Origin: a virus
Strand: one strand, 5' to 3'
Length of the DNA: 24,968 nt
Virus record (IMG/VR): IMGVR_UViG_3300009466_000155
Span: 1-24,968 of that record
Shown: in pieces, positions 1 to 7,718 of the stretch
Layout: the number at the start of each line of letters is the position of its first letter
Numbering within the stretch: position 1 is the stretch's first letter
Program-made: the position numbers and the translations under genes
The notes under the pieces: generated by a model
Told to the model about the DNA's origin: nothing
What the model saw: only the letters and a program-made list of their open reading frames with translations
The model's database searches: none

Positions 1-543
1 GAGTTTGTTACTAATATTCCTAGATGGGTAGAGTCATACTTTAAGCCAATAGAAGATTATGAAGAAGAGGGCGCTTTCATTATCATGGGGATGGTTAAAT
101 CAATTAAGCGCGGAGATGGATGGAGCCGAATTGAGATTGTTGATAAGACTGGGAGTGTTGGTGTATTTCATAACCAAGACACCCAGGTTGAGCCAGGGAG
201 GATGTATATCTTCTTAGTTTCAGATAATAGAGTTGCCTCATTTATCCAGCCGGACTCCCTTGACTCAGCACAGACACCTTTTGTACAATTTCTAAAGGCG
301 AAGACTATGGTCTTAGGTCCAGAAGAATATTATGTTGTGGACGTAGAGCCTAGGAGGACAAAGAAGGGTGATAGAATGGCACACGCAGTTTTGTCTAATG
401 AAGACAAAGAACTAACTTCAGTCATCATCTTTCCATCAGTTTACGCAGAATCTTTAGCACATATGAAGCCTGGTACAAGTTGCAAGCCAGTATTTGGTGA
501 GACTAACACAGGCGCTACTACATTAAAGGGATTTATCAGATGA
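1..543 (+). CDS. dnaE: DNA polymerase III alpha subunit, C-terminal part (5' end outside window)
   Basis: The reading frame is open from base 1, so this is the last 180 residues of a larger protein that begins upstream. The first visible segment (up to about residue 85) looks like an OB-fold with GMVKSIKRGDGWSRIEI. The second has the pattern TKKGDRMAHAVLSNED followed by VIIFPSVYAE, which matches the OB/tail region of bacterial DnaE (usual form TKKGxxMAFxxLED ... vvFPxvy). DnaE is the replicative polymerase catalytic subunit; the PHP and polymerase domains would lie upstream. The stop overlaps the next gene by four bases (ATGA), so the two are translationally coupled. The identification rests only on the tail, so it is good but not certain. 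Confidence 0.8.
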   Translation, partial: EFVTNIPRWVESYFKPIEDYEEEGAFIIMGMVKSIKRGDGWSRIEIVDKTGSVGVFHNQDTQVEPGRMYIFLVSDNRVASFIQPDSLDSAQTPFVQFLKAKTMVLGPEEYYVVDVEPRRTKKGDRMAHAVLSNEDKELTSVIIFPSVYAESLAHMKPGTSCKPVFGETNTGATTLKGFIR

Positions 544-878
544 ATTTAGATACTCTAGCAGATAGATTGCACAATACTGCACAGGAAAAAGGATTTTGGG
601 AACCAGTATCAAGAATGCAGGAGCAAGACTTCTTTATATTTTATTCAAAGCAAATAGCCATGATCCATTCTGAGGCCACAGAAATTTTAGAGGCATTGAG
701 AAAAGACAAGGGCGATGAGGCAGTTGTAGAAGAGATTGCAGACCTTATTATTAGAGCCCTTGATTTGTATAAAGGAATTAAAGTCTACTCTGGAGATTTG
801 CCTTCTTTGGATTCTACACTTATGAAGAAGTCTTTAACAAATCAGGAAAGGCCACGGCTCCACGGCGTTCGTGGATGA
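540..878 (+). CDS. MazG-like nucleotide pyrophosphohydrolase
   Basis: This 112-residue all-helical protein carries the MazG/dUTPase-like metal-binding pattern: E45xxE48 in SEATEILEALRK, then E65xxD68 in VVEEIADLIIRALDLY. Proteins of this fold hydrolyse NTPs or dNTPs to the monophosphate and pyrophosphate; phages use them to clean or adjust the nucleotide pool or to lower host ppGpp. The start is the ATG in the ATGA overlap with the DnaE stop. Its place between the polymerase and RecA fits nucleotide metabolism. Which nucleotide it prefers cannot be read from the sequence. The tail after about residue 85 looks disordered and basic. Confidence 0.72.
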   Translation: MNLDTLADRLHNTAQEKGFWEPVSRMQEQDFFIFYSKQIAMIHSEATEILEALRKDKGDEAVVEEIADLIIRALDLYKGIKVYSGDLPSLDSTLMKKSLTNQERPRLHGVRG

Positions 879-882
879 TATA

Positions 883-1113
883 ATGAATGCTTACTTTCTT
901 CACGGCTCAGAGGGTGAAAAGTTAATGGTAATCCGTGGGCACGATGAAGAGTTAATGAAGAAAATAATTGATAACTTACATAGATCAAGAGATGAAGATA
1001 TCAAAAGACTAGCGGAAGTATTGGAGAATCATTTTAATGAGCGACATGATGATGGAGGAAGTCCTATCGAAATTAGATCCAAAAATAAGAAAGATGGTAG
1101 GAAGCGCAGATAA
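883..1113 (+). CDS. Hypothetical basic helical protein overlapping recA start
   Basis: I do not recognise this protein of about 76 residues. It begins MNAYFLHGSEGEKL, has a charged helical middle (HDEELMKKIIDNLHRSRD) and a very basic tail ending KKDGRKRR. I take ATG 883; an in-frame GTG at 871 would add four residues and overlap the MazG-like gene by eight bases. Its last 77 bases overlap the best recA start in another frame, which is long for this otherwise economical genome. Either recA starts downstream of 1037, or the two proteins really share sequence. It may encode a small regulator or recombination accessory factor, but nothing in it proves this. Confidence 0.5.
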   Translation: MNAYFLHGSEGEKLMVIRGHDEELMKKIIDNLHRSRDEDIKRLAEVLENHFNERHDDGGSPIEIRSKNKKDGRKRR

Positions 1114-2044
1114 TGTAGAAATACATAAACAAAAGACTCCTAGCCTATCTTTAAATGTTGCTCTTAAGGGAGGTTTGGCTTATGGTAGACAAGTTCTTAT
1201 ATGGGGCAATAAGAGTGCTGGAAAATCCTCATTCTGCCTGCAACTTATTGCAGATGCACAAAAACAGGGGAAGACATGCGCGTGGATCGATGCCGAACAG
1301 TCATATTCTCCTGAGTGGGCTGAAAAACTTGGAGTCGATTCCAAAAAACTTATTTACTCATCAGCAAAAACAATTAACGACATGGTTGACATTGGCACGC
1401 AACTTATCCAATCGGGAGTGGACCTACTTGTTGTAGATTCCATCTCTGCTCTACTTCCAGCCATATACTTTGAAAAAGACGGCTCAGAACTGAAACAACT
1501 GCAGGATACAAAACAAATCGGCGCAGAGGCAAAGGATATGACTCATGCTGTCAAGATGCTCAACTATGTTAATGACAAGACATTGCTTATCCTTATCTCT
1601 CAGCAGAGAAACCAGTTTGGATCTATGCACGCTAGCCATATTCCAACTGGAGGAATGGCAGTAAAGTTTTTTTCTAGCACCATTATTAAACTATGGTCAA
1701 GTGAGGCAGAGGCCTCATCAATTAAAGATAAGATTGCTGTGGGTGATAAACTTATTGAACAAAAGGTCGGTCGTCCGGTTAACTGGACGATTGACTACAA
1801 TAAGACTGGACCTCAATTCATTACTGGATCGTATGATTTCTACTTCCAAGGTCTGCATGTAGGAGTTGATCAGGTTGCTGATCTAGTTGATACTGCAGAA
1901 ATGCTTGGAATTATTGAGCGCGGCGGTGCCTGGTATACTGTATTAGGAGAAAGAATTCAAGGTCGTGCAAACGTTATTGCCAGAGCCAGAGAAGACCTTG
2001 ATATGCAAGAAGAACTTACAAGATTGGTATATGAAAAAATATGA
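1037..2044 (+). CDS. recA: RecA-like recombinase
   Basis: This 335-residue ATPase drives homologous strand exchange on single-stranded DNA. The RecA core is clear: Walker A GNKSAGKSS at residues 57-65, IDAEQSYSPEWAEKLGVD (the DAExALD region) at about 84-101, Walker B VDLLVVDSISAL at 128-139, and the L1/L2-type stretch around SQQRNQFGSM. The C-terminal part matches bacterial RecA (GGAWYTVLGERIQGR, resembling the GxWYsYxgeriGQGR motif). The start at 1037 has GGAG at 1023-1026, ten bases upstream. In-frame ATGs at 1046, 1049 and 1052 are alternatives that would shorten the overlap with the gene before. The length is close to cellular RecA. Neighbouring nuclease and resolvase genes suggest a phage recombination-dependent replication module. 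Confidence 0.9.
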   Translation: MSDMMMEEVLSKLDPKIRKMVGSADNVEIHKQKTPSLSLNVALKGGLAYGRQVLIWGNKSAGKSSFCLQLIADAQKQGKTCAWIDAEQSYSPEWAEKLGVDSKKLIYSSAKTINDMVDIGTQLIQSGVDLLVVDSISALLPAIYFEKDGSELKQLQDTKQIGAEAKDMTHAVKMLNYVNDKTLLILISQQRNQFGSMHASHIPTGGMAVKFFSSTIIKLWSSEAEASSIKDKIAVGDKLIEQKVGRPVNWTIDYNKTGPQFITGSYDFYFQGLHVGVDQVADLVDTAEMLGIIERGGAWYTVLGERIQGRANVIARAREDLDMQEELTRLVYEKI

Positions 2045-2232
2045 TTGACCCAAGAGCATTTCTTTCTAACGATGAGTCTAAGTCCTCTGGTAAATATAGA
2101 GACATTCAGGGATCGTTCTCTTGCCCAGAACAGGGCTGCTATGAGGTTGCTAATGAAGGACAATACGATGAAGAAAATCGTAAGGTTTTTTGGACCTGCC
2201 CGAACGGTCATGATGGAAGCGCAAGGCTTTGA
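2041..2232 (+). CDS. Small putative zinc-binding protein
   Basis: This 63-residue protein starts in an ATGA overlap with the recA stop and ends in a TTGA overlap with the next gene, which supports it over the competing frame that starts at 2045. Two half-sites are visible: SCPEQGC (C28, C33) and WTCPNGH (C53, H57), a likely zinc ribbon or zinc knuckle. Such small phage zinc proteins commonly bind nucleic acid or partner proteins; no specific role can be given. It sits between RecA and a putative junction nuclease and is very likely co-translated with both. Confidence 0.6.
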   Translation: MIDPRAFLSNDESKSSGKYRDIQGSFSCPEQGCYEVANEGQYDEENRKVFWTCPNGHDGSARL

Positions 2233-2537
2233 GCGAAAAGGCAGAACTGCGTCGCATAGGGGCTAAGTCTCATAAAAATAGTGGTCGTGGACAATATCAG
2301 AAAGCAGACGGAAACATCGAAAGATTCGTTGTAGATATAAAAGAATATGGCAAGTCTATATCATTAAGCCAGGATATGTGGGCCAAGATTGTTACTGATT
2401 GTCTAAGAACAGATAACAAAAAGAACCCTTTGCTTATGGCTGTGCTTGGTAGCGGTGGAAGAAAAACCAGGCTAGCCGTAATTGAGTGGGAAGTATTAGA
2501 AGAATTATTGGAGGAACTAGATGGAAGATACAATTGA
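2229..2537 (+). CDS. Holliday-junction-resolvase-like PD-(D/E)XK protein
   Basis: This 102-residue protein has the pattern of a minimal PD-(D/E)XK nuclease. SGRG at 18-21 is followed by D27, then FVVDIKEYGKSISLS with D36xK38 and a serine-rich end of the strand, then a helix starting at W51 (MWAKIVTDCLR). This SGR...D...(D/E)xK...S layout is that of archaeal-type Hjc resolvases and some actinophage proteins. Resolvases cut four-way junctions before packaging. The start is TTG at 2229, overlapping the previous stop in TTGA; there is no ATG in the first part of the frame. The region around VIEWEVLEELL is the likely last strand and helix. The nuclease call is inference from the motif; a RuvC-like resolvase is also encoded at 3890-4456. 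Confidence 0.55.
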   Translation: MSEKAELRRIGAKSHKNSGRGQYQKADGNIERFVVDIKEYGKSISLSQDMWAKIVTDCLRTDNKKNPLLMAVLGSGGRKTRLAVIEWEVLEELLEELDGRYN

Positions 2538-2853
2538 TTTAATTAATCAGGTGTCGGAGTTCGCTGACATTCATGATTTTGTCAGAGATGAGGGGCTTGA
2601 TGATGCGATGGCGGCTATCGTAAAAATTATTTCTAAGCCAGATATCCCTCCAGTTCAGGCACTCACACTAATAGCAAAACTACAAGCCTTGTCTGCTAAG
2701 TTTGGAATCCTTGCAGCATGGTATACAACAGCAGCAAAAGGTCCAACAGGATCTCCAAATAATATCAAGAAGAATATCTACTACTCTACAAAAGAAGCCC
2801 TAGATAAACTTGTTGACAGTCTCAAGTACATAGTAAGGTATAATCTTGGGTGA
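2521..2853 (+). CDS. Hypothetical helical phage protein
   Basis: I do not recognise this 110-residue protein. It is acidic at the N-terminus, then helical and alanine-rich (PPVQALTLIAKLQALSAK), with a lysine-rich region after TTAAKGP. The start at ATG 2521 has GGAGG at 2510-2514, six bases upstream, and the gene overlaps the nuclease-like gene by 17 bases. It is followed directly by the Cas4-like nuclease, so it may be a partner in recombination or replication. No catalytic motif is visible. Confidence 0.6.
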   Translation: MEDTIDLINQVSEFADIHDFVRDEGLDDAMAAIVKIISKPDIPPVQALTLIAKLQALSAKFGILAAWYTTAAKGPTGSPNNIKKNIYYSTKEALDKLVDSLKYIVRYNLG

Positions 2854-2854
2854 C

Positions 2855-3631
2855 ATGACTAAAAACTTATTATCGTCTTTACTAAACAAGCCTAAAGACC
2901 CTAAACTAAATTCTAAAAAGTTTATTAAAATGCTGAATTCAGCATACGAAGATACTAATACTAATAAAGAATATAAGAGAAAGAAGACATTCTCTCCAAG
3001 TACTATTGGGTATGGTCATGGAACCTGCTCTAGATACTGGTGGCTTGCATTTAATGGTGCGGAGTTTACTGAGAATATTCGTGCCGCTAACATTGCATCC
3101 ATGAGATCTGGCACCGCCGCCCATGAAAGAATAGAAAAATTAGTTGAGGCAACAGGTCTTCTTAAAGAGCGGGAAAGAGAGATTAAAAGTGATAGCCCTC
3201 CCATCAGAGGTTTTGCCGACCTAGTTTTAGATATCGATGGTGAAGAAATTATTGGAGAGATTAAAACTATTAAAGACCAATACTTCATTCAAAGAAAATC
3301 TGAAGGACAACCATCTCCCAGCCACTTCCTACAACTATTGGTCTACATGAAGGTTGAGGGTGCCTCAGAAGGCTTTATTCTATATGAGAACAAGAATGAT
3401 AATGAACTTCTATCTATTCCAATAGAAATGAATGCTAAAAATGAAGAGTATATCAATTACGTTTTTGAGTGGATGGACAAAGTTTATAATGCATACAAGG
3501 AAAATACTCCACCTAAAAGAGGTTATACAAAGTCTACATGGACATGTAAATCATGCCCTGTAGCAGAGGCTTGCCTGGAAAGAGAAGAGGGCGTAAAAAA
3601 GATAGAGAATCTTAAGGTCGGTCTTGAATGA
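2855..3631 (+). CDS. Cas4/RecB-like iron-sulphur PD-(D/E)XK exonuclease
   Basis: This 258-residue protein fits the Cas4/AddB-type family of 4Fe-4S DNA exonucleases. One cysteine lies early (GTCSRYWW, C58) and three late (CKSCPVAEAC: C231, C234, C240), the usual split cluster. Between them are H90 (GTAAHERIE), D122 (GFADLVLD), E135-x-K137 (GEIKTI) and the QLLVYM motif at 160-165, which form the PD-(D/E)XK core. Such enzymes resect DNA ends; in phages they support recombination. I take ATG 2855; a TTG at 2846 would add three residues and overlap the previous gene. No CRISPR array or cas1 is visible here, so a replication or recombination role is likelier than spacer acquisition. Confidence 0.82.
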   Translation: MTKNLLSSLLNKPKDPKLNSKKFIKMLNSAYEDTNTNKEYKRKKTFSPSTIGYGHGTCSRYWWLAFNGAEFTENIRAANIASMRSGTAAHERIEKLVEATGLLKEREREIKSDSPPIRGFADLVLDIDGEEIIGEIKTIKDQYFIQRKSEGQPSPSHFLQLLVYMKVEGASEGFILYENKNDNELLSIPIEMNAKNEEYINYVFEWMDKVYNAYKENTPPKRGYTKSTWTCKSCPVAEACLEREEGVKKIENLKVGLE

Positions 3632-3924
3632 AAAACTGCGCCCATTGCGGTGAGCCCTTTGAGTCAAATAAAAAGAACCAAAAATATTGCGCTCCTTCAT
3701 GCTGCAGACTTGCTACAAATAAAAAGATTATGGAACGGTACTACGAAAATAAAAAAAGAAAAAGCGGAGTAAAAAGATACTGTGATTGTGGTCAACTTCT
3801 AAGTAGATATAATGATAGTGATATTTGTTTTATTTGCTTAAAAAAGAAAAAAGAGAATGATAATAGCGCGGTTATAGAGGTAATTAATAATGTCATTAAA
3901 AAAATTAATAAAACAAAACGCTAA
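3628..3924 (+). CDS. Zinc-finger protein with two cysteine clusters
   Basis: This 98-residue basic protein starts in an ATGA overlap. The N-terminal cluster is CAHCGEPF followed by YCAPSCC (a C-x2-C ... C-x3-C arrangement). A second cluster is YCDCG ... ICFICLKK. The spacing NxKYCAxxC is common in phage and bacterial zinc proteins of the MYND/HNH-like recognition type. The C-terminus is a lysine- and isoleucine-rich helix (VIEVINNVIKKINKTKR). Likely nucleic-acid or protein binding; no nuclease residues seen. It overlaps the RuvC-like gene by 35 bases. Confidence 0.6.
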   Translation: MKNCAHCGEPFESNKKNQKYCAPSCCRLATNKKIMERYYENKKRKSGVKRYCDCGQLLSRYNDSDICFICLKKKKENDNSAVIEVINNVIKKINKTKR

Positions 3925-4456
3925 AGTGGTTATGGGGGTAGACTCATCTACCAATTCATTTGCGTTCTGCCTGTTCGATAAGGAGCCAATTAAATGGGGA
4001 AAGATAACTTTCAATGGGAACAATATCTACGACAAAGTTGTAGATTGCAGAGACAAAATGAAATTTATAAAAGAAGAAGTGCATCCAGATTATATTTGTA
4101 TAGAGTCTGCAATCATGGTAAAATCTCAGGCAGTAGCGATAAATATGGCTATGATTGTAGGAAGTCTGATATCTGAATTAGCATTAGACTCACGTTCAAT
4201 AATTACTGTACCACCAGCAACATGGCAAAACTATATAGGAAATAAAAATTTAACAAAAGAAGAAAAGGCCCTAATAAAAAAACAAAATCCAGATAAATCT
4301 GAAGCCTGGTATCGTAATACCGCCAGAAACATAAGAAAGCAACGGACAATAGATTTTTTTAATGACAAGTATGGAATGAGTTTAGATGATAATGATGTTG
4401 CAGACGCTTGTGGAATTGCCTACTATTCCTATGAGAAATTGACAAGTCATGGCTAA
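3890..4456 (+). CDS. RuvC-like Holliday junction resolvase
   Basis: This 188-residue protein has the RNase H-like fold pattern of RuvC. The acidic catalytic residues are all present: D18 in MGVDSSTNSFAFCLFD, E72 in YICIESAIM, and the C-terminal pair D169/D172 in DDNDVADACGIAYY. RuvC enzymes cut Holliday junctions symmetrically; in phages they debranch replicated DNA before packaging by terminase. A lysine-rich insertion around residues 118-135 (LTKEEKALIKKQNPD) resembles similar insertions in phage RuvC-like proteins. The start at 3890 lies within the end of the preceding zinc-finger gene. Confidence 0.85.
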   Translation: MSLKKLIKQNAKVVMGVDSSTNSFAFCLFDKEPIKWGKITFNGNNIYDKVVDCRDKMKFIKEEVHPDYICIESAIMVKSQAVAINMAMIVGSLISELALDSRSIITVPPATWQNYIGNKNLTKEEKALIKKQNPDKSEAWYRNTARNIRKQRTIDFFNDKYGMSLDDNDVADACGIAYYSYEKLTSHG

Positions 4457-4610
4457 ACTATATGAAAGTAAAGCGTACCTGACTAAAAGATATTCCATAG
4501 AAAAGAAAAGCCTGGAAGAAATTGCAAAAGAGTGTAATGTTAGCCATCAAACAATATATAGGTACTTAATGAAATTTGGACTGATAAGAAACCCGAGGAA
4601 ACTATCATGA
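4449..4610 (+). CDS. Small helix-turn-helix protein
   Basis: This 53-residue gene begins MAKLYESKAYLTKRY and has a clear homeodomain-like helix-turn-helix: LEEIAKECNVSHQTIYRYL, where the LEEIAKEC helix is followed by the NVS turn and the recognition helix HQTIYRYLMKFG. It starts within the end of the RuvC-like gene (8-base overlap) and ends in an ATGA overlap with the next gene, so it is well placed as a real gene. Probably a DNA-binding protein of the resolvase-HTH type acting as a small regulator. Target unknown. Confidence 0.65.
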   Translation: MAKLYESKAYLTKRYSIEKKSLEEIAKECNVSHQTIYRYLMKFGLIRNPRKLS

Positions 4611-4942
4611 AAGAAACTAACCTGTCTGATATGTACGCAGAGGCAAAAAGTATTGAAGAGAGATCATTCTTTCCAAAAAATAATACAGAGATAGCAATTG
4701 TAGATGAGTGCCAGAGAATGGCGATGATGTTAGTAGAAAAGAATCGTGCCTACGGAAACTCTGCCCTTGATCCAGTAAGAATCATGTCATCATCAGACGC
4801 AACAGAGCAATTAAAAGTTAGAATAGACGATAAATTATCTAGATTTATGAGAGGTAAGAATTATCACGGAGACAATGATCTTGACGATCTGATAGGTTAT
4901 CTGGTATTATTGAGTATTGTACAAAAGGAGACATGGAAGTAA
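4607..4942 (+). CDS. DUF1599 / nucleotide-modification-associated-like protein
   Basis: This 111-residue protein carries the conserved pattern of the DUF1599 (Nmad1-like) phage family: KNRAYGNSALDP at 45-56, RIDDKLSR at 72-79 and DDLIGYL at 93-99. The acidic residues in RIDDK and DDLIGY resemble MazG-fold metal ligands. Members occur in many phages and are proposed to act in nucleotide metabolism or base modification; the reaction is not established. It starts in an ATGA overlap with the HTH gene and its TAA overlaps the ATG of the FmdB-like gene. AAGGAG near its 3' end serves the next gene. Confidence 0.62.
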   Translation: MKETNLSDMYAEAKSIEERSFFPKNNTEIAIVDECQRMAMMLVEKNRAYGNSALDPVRIMSSSDATEQLKVRIDDKLSRFMRGKNYHGDNDLDDLIGYLVLLSIVQKETWK

Positions 4943-5118
4943 TGCCGTTATATACCTTTACATGCATGGATTGCGATAAGACGCATGAAATGATATTAAA
5001 GATTGAGGAAAGGAATAATGCTATTTGTCCAGACTGCGGAATGCGGCTGGTCAGGAACCTTGATTCCCCAGGTATGGTATGGGCACCCACCCGTGGCGGT
5101 AGTGGTTTCGCCACTTAA
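4942..5118 (+). CDS. FmdB-family zinc ribbon protein
   Basis: This 58-residue protein begins MPLYTFTCMDCDKTHE and continues with AICPDCGMRLVRNL, giving the two C-x2-C pairs of the FmdB-type putative regulatory zinc ribbon. The start at 4942 is preferred to an in-frame ATG at 4933 because AAGGAG at 4925-4930 is only two bases from 4933 but eleven from 4942, and because family members begin MPxYxFxC. The role in phages is unknown. The C-terminal tail is glycine-rich and probably flexible. Confidence 0.72.
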   Translation: MPLYTFTCMDCDKTHEMILKIEERNNAICPDCGMRLVRNLDSPGMVWAPTRGGSGFAT

Positions 5119-5130
5119 TAAAGGAGAACT

Positions 5131-5433
5131 ATGTCTAGACGACAATCAAGAGACTCTGAGGAACTTCCGACTTACAAAGTAAATCCAGATATATCCGTTT
5201 TCTACGAACTTAAATTTGGCAAGGATATAATAAAACCAGGAGACTCCTTGAAGTTTAAGGATGTAAGAGGATCTTTTAGATTTATCCGCCTTGCTCATAA
5301 TGTTAAGAAGGATGTTACTTGGATAGACTGCTACTCTCCAACTACTGGAGAATATAGATCTTTCTATGTAGAAAAACTTAAGGGCGTCGTCCATGCTAAG
5401 AAAAGTATTAGAAAGAAGATGAATGTCAACTGA
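5131..5433 (+). CDS. Hypothetical phage protein
   Basis: This 100-residue basic protein has a good ribosome binding site (AAGGAG just upstream). Its core reads SVFYELKFGKDIIKPGDSLKF, then FRFIRLAHNVKKDVTWIDCY and YRSFYVEKLKGV, which predicts a beta-rich fold with a basic tail. I recall similar proteins in actinophages, always without an assigned function. It overlaps the small terminase gene by 11 bases, so it is probably expressed together with packaging genes. Confidence 0.65.
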   Translation: MSRRQSRDSEELPTYKVNPDISVFYELKFGKDIIKPGDSLKFKDVRGSFRFIRLAHNVKKDVTWIDCYSPTTGEYRSFYVEKLKGVVHAKKSIRKKMNVN

Positions 5434-5941
5434 TGTAGTCCTGGCTGAACGCTGGGAAAAAATTAATAAGGTTGTCGATGTGTTCCTTAAGGGAACCACG
5501 AACCCCTCTGCAATTGCTAAGGCTACTGGGTTTAAAAGAGCAGAAGTCCAGGAGTTCCTTGATGAGTGGCGCTCTGTCATTCAAAGCGATAGACAGATTC
5601 AAATGCGTGCAAGAGAGGCTTTGTCTGGGGCCGACCGACATTACTCAATGCTGATTGAGGAGGGCTGGGATGTTATTAATCAGGCTGGTACAGTTGGAGA
5701 TTTGGGTAAGAAAACTGCTGGGATTAAGATTGTAGCGGACATTCAACAGAAGCAAATAGATATGCTACAAAAGGCTGGGCTAATTGAGGATAGTGAAATC
5801 GCTCAACAAATAATTGAAACGGAGCGTAAGCAGGAAGTCCTAGTTAAAATCTTAAAAGAAGTTGTGGCAGATTGCGACCATTGTAAGAGAGAAGTATTTA
5901 GGCGTCTAGAAGAAGTTACAGGTAAGGCGGAGGGCTTCTGA
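5423..5941 (+). CDS. Putative terminase small subunit
   Basis: This 172-residue protein lies directly before the large terminase, with its stop overlapping the next ATG. Residues 27-49 form a helix-turn-helix (NPSAIAKATGFKRAEVQEFL), as in many small terminases. A long helical region follows (GIKIVADIQQKQIDMLQKAG), likely the oligomerisation domain, then a C-terminal segment with CDHC at about 151-154 that may bind metal. Small terminases recognise packaging sites in phage DNA and load the large subunit. The call rests on position, HTH and helical layout, not on a strong family motif. Confidence 0.65.
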   Translation: MSTDVVLAERWEKINKVVDVFLKGTTNPSAIAKATGFKRAEVQEFLDEWRSVIQSDRQIQMRAREALSGADRHYSMLIEEGWDVINQAGTVGDLGKKTAGIKIVADIQQKQIDMLQKAGLIEDSEIAQQIIETERKQEVLVKILKEVVADCDHCKREVFRRLEEVTGKAEGF

Positions 5942-7716
5942 TGTTTGATGATTTCATATCTGCCCTGGAAGAAGACGAGTTTGAAGAACACCCAGTAAAT
6001 ATTGAAGAGTTTGTTACAAATGAAGACTACCTACATCTTCCACCTCTTTCAGAATATCAATATCAGGCTATCAAGGCTATGACACAAATCTATAAAAAAG
6101 ACACACTCATAAAACTTTATGGTGAAGAAGAAGGCACAAAGAGATTCAAGCAAACCTGTAATGAGGTTATACTGCAACTGGGAAAGGGTAGCGGTAAGGA
6201 TTATCTATCTACAATTTCAGTAACGTATCTTGTTTACCTATTGCTGTGCTTGAAAGACCCTGCAAAATATTTTGGAAAACCCCCAGGAGATTCAATTGAC
6301 ATTATCAATATTGCTATTAACTCCGAACAGGCAAAGAACGTATTCTTTAAAGGTTTTCGCAAAAGAATTGAAGATTCTCCATGGTTTGTCGGTAAATATG
6401 CTATTACAGCGCAAAGCGTATCGTTCGATAAATCCATTACATGCCACTCTGGTCACTCAGAACGGGAATCATGGGAAGGGTATAACGTTATCTGTGTAAT
6501 TCTGGATGAGATCTCTGGCTTTAGCACAGTATCGACAAGCGGTAACGAGCAGGCCAAGACAGGTCAGGCGATCTATGATATGTATAGGGCCTCAGTAGAT
6601 TCACGCTTCCCAGACGTTGGGAAGGTTGTCCTTCTTTCATTCCCTAGATACCGTGACGACTTTATTCAGCAGAGGTACAACGCTGTCATTGCTGATAAAG
6701 ATGTAGAGATAAAGTCTCACAAATTTAAATTAGATGATGAACTGGAAAATGTTGCAGAAAATGAGTTCACAGTTGAGTGGGAAGAAGATCATATTAACGC
6801 CTACAAATATCCAAAAGTATTTGCCCTTCGTAGGCCAACGTGGGAGGTCAATCCAACGAGATCAATAAATGATTTTAAGATTGCATTCTACAACAATCCG
6901 GTAGATGCCCTTGGTAGATTTGCCTGTATGCCTCCAGATGCAGTAGATGCTTTCTTCAAATCTAAGGAAAAAATTCTCACATGCTTTAATCAGCCTATGA
7001 ACGGTGTGGACGATGACGGCAGGTTTAGAGATTGGTTTAGACCCCAGGAAAGCAAAGAGTATTATATCCACGTTGACTTGGCACAAAAGCACGACCATTG
7101 TGCTGTAGCAATGGCTCATGTTGATAGATGGGTTCATCTAAAAAGTTTTATGAATCATAGTGTGGTCAGCCCTATCGTTGTCGTGGATTGTGTGAGATGG
7201 TGGACCCCGACCTCCGACAAATCTGTTGATTTCTCAGAAGTTAAACAGTTTATTGTGGACCTAAGATCACGGGGATTTAACATTAAAAAGGTTACATTCG
7301 ATAGGTGGAATTCACACGATATCATGTCAGAACTTAGAATGATTGGCATAGAAACAGAGACTCTTTCTGTAGCAAAGAAGCATTATGATGACATGGCTAT
7401 GCTGGTCGGAGAAGAAAGAATTGTTGGACCCAGCATTAAACTTCTTACAGATGAGTTACTTCAACTTAGAATTATCCGTGACAAAGTGGACCATCCAAGA
7501 AAAGGTAGTAAAGATCTCTCAGACGCGGTTTGTGGTGCCATTTATAATTCTATTGCCTATACCAGAAGAGAAGATGAAGAAATAGAAATTGAAGTACACA
7601 CATTTAAACAATTAATTAGAGATCGTGAAAAAGAAGAGGCAGATAGAAATATTATTAAACCGCCAATTCCACCAGAAAGTTTTGATGATTATGTTAATTC
7701 TATAGGGATGGTATAA
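5941..7716 (+). CDS. terL: Terminase large subunit
   Basis: This 591-residue protein is the packaging motor with ATPase and nuclease domains. ATPase: Walker A GKGSGKD at 81-87, Walker B VICVILDE at 183-190, coupling motif LLSFPRY at 231-237. Nuclease (RNase H-like): D379 in YYIHVDLAQKHDHCAVAM, D454 in VTFDRWNS, and the C-terminal acidic motif KDLSDAV at 524-530. The length is normal for a full two-domain large terminase. It begins one base after the small subunit's last coding base and ends just before a hypothetical gene rather than a portal gene, so the packaging genes are separated from the structural genes in this genome. Confidence 0.92.
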   Translation: MFDDFISALEEDEFEEHPVNIEEFVTNEDYLHLPPLSEYQYQAIKAMTQIYKKDTLIKLYGEEEGTKRFKQTCNEVILQLGKGSGKDYLSTISVTYLVYLLLCLKDPAKYFGKPPGDSIDIINIAINSEQAKNVFFKGFRKRIEDSPWFVGKYAITAQSVSFDKSITCHSGHSERESWEGYNVICVILDEISGFSTVSTSGNEQAKTGQAIYDMYRASVDSRFPDVGKVVLLSFPRYRDDFIQQRYNAVIADKDVEIKSHKFKLDDELENVAENEFTVEWEEDHINAYKYPKVFALRRPTWEVNPTRSINDFKIAFYNNPVDALGRFACMPPDAVDAFFKSKEKILTCFNQPMNGVDDDGRFRDWFRPQESKEYYIHVDLAQKHDHCAVAMAHVDRWVHLKSFMNHSVVSPIVVVDCVRWWTPTSDKSVDFSEVKQFIVDLRSRGFNIKKVTFDRWNSHDIMSELRMIGIETETLSVAKKHYDDMAMLVGEERIVGPSIKLLTDELLQLRIIRDKVDHPRKGSKDLSDAVCGAIYNSIAYTRREDEEIEIEVHTFKQLIRDREKEEADRNIIKPPIPPESFDDYVNSIGMV

Positions 7717-7718
7717 CT

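Noticed and set aside
1155-1436. Open frame inside recA on the same strand
   Set aside because: It is a shadow of the RecA coding frame, with no ribosome site or homology.
2045-2266. Alternative frame after recA
   Set aside because: It overlaps two better supported genes joined by ATGA and TTGA overlaps and has no recognisable pattern.
2813-2844. TTGACA ... TATAAT pair before the Cas4-like gene
   Set aside because: The spacer is 20 bases, too long for a sigma70 promoter, and the -35 lies within coding sequence.
4933-4941. Earlier ATG for the FmdB-like gene
   Set aside because: The ribosome binding site is only two bases away and family members begin MPxYxFxC at the next methionine.
5146-5580. 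Long minus-strand open frame opposite 5131-5433 and the terminase small subunit
   Set aside because: Both genes on the + strand are supported by ribosome site, overlap and content; the antisense frame looks like compositional noise.
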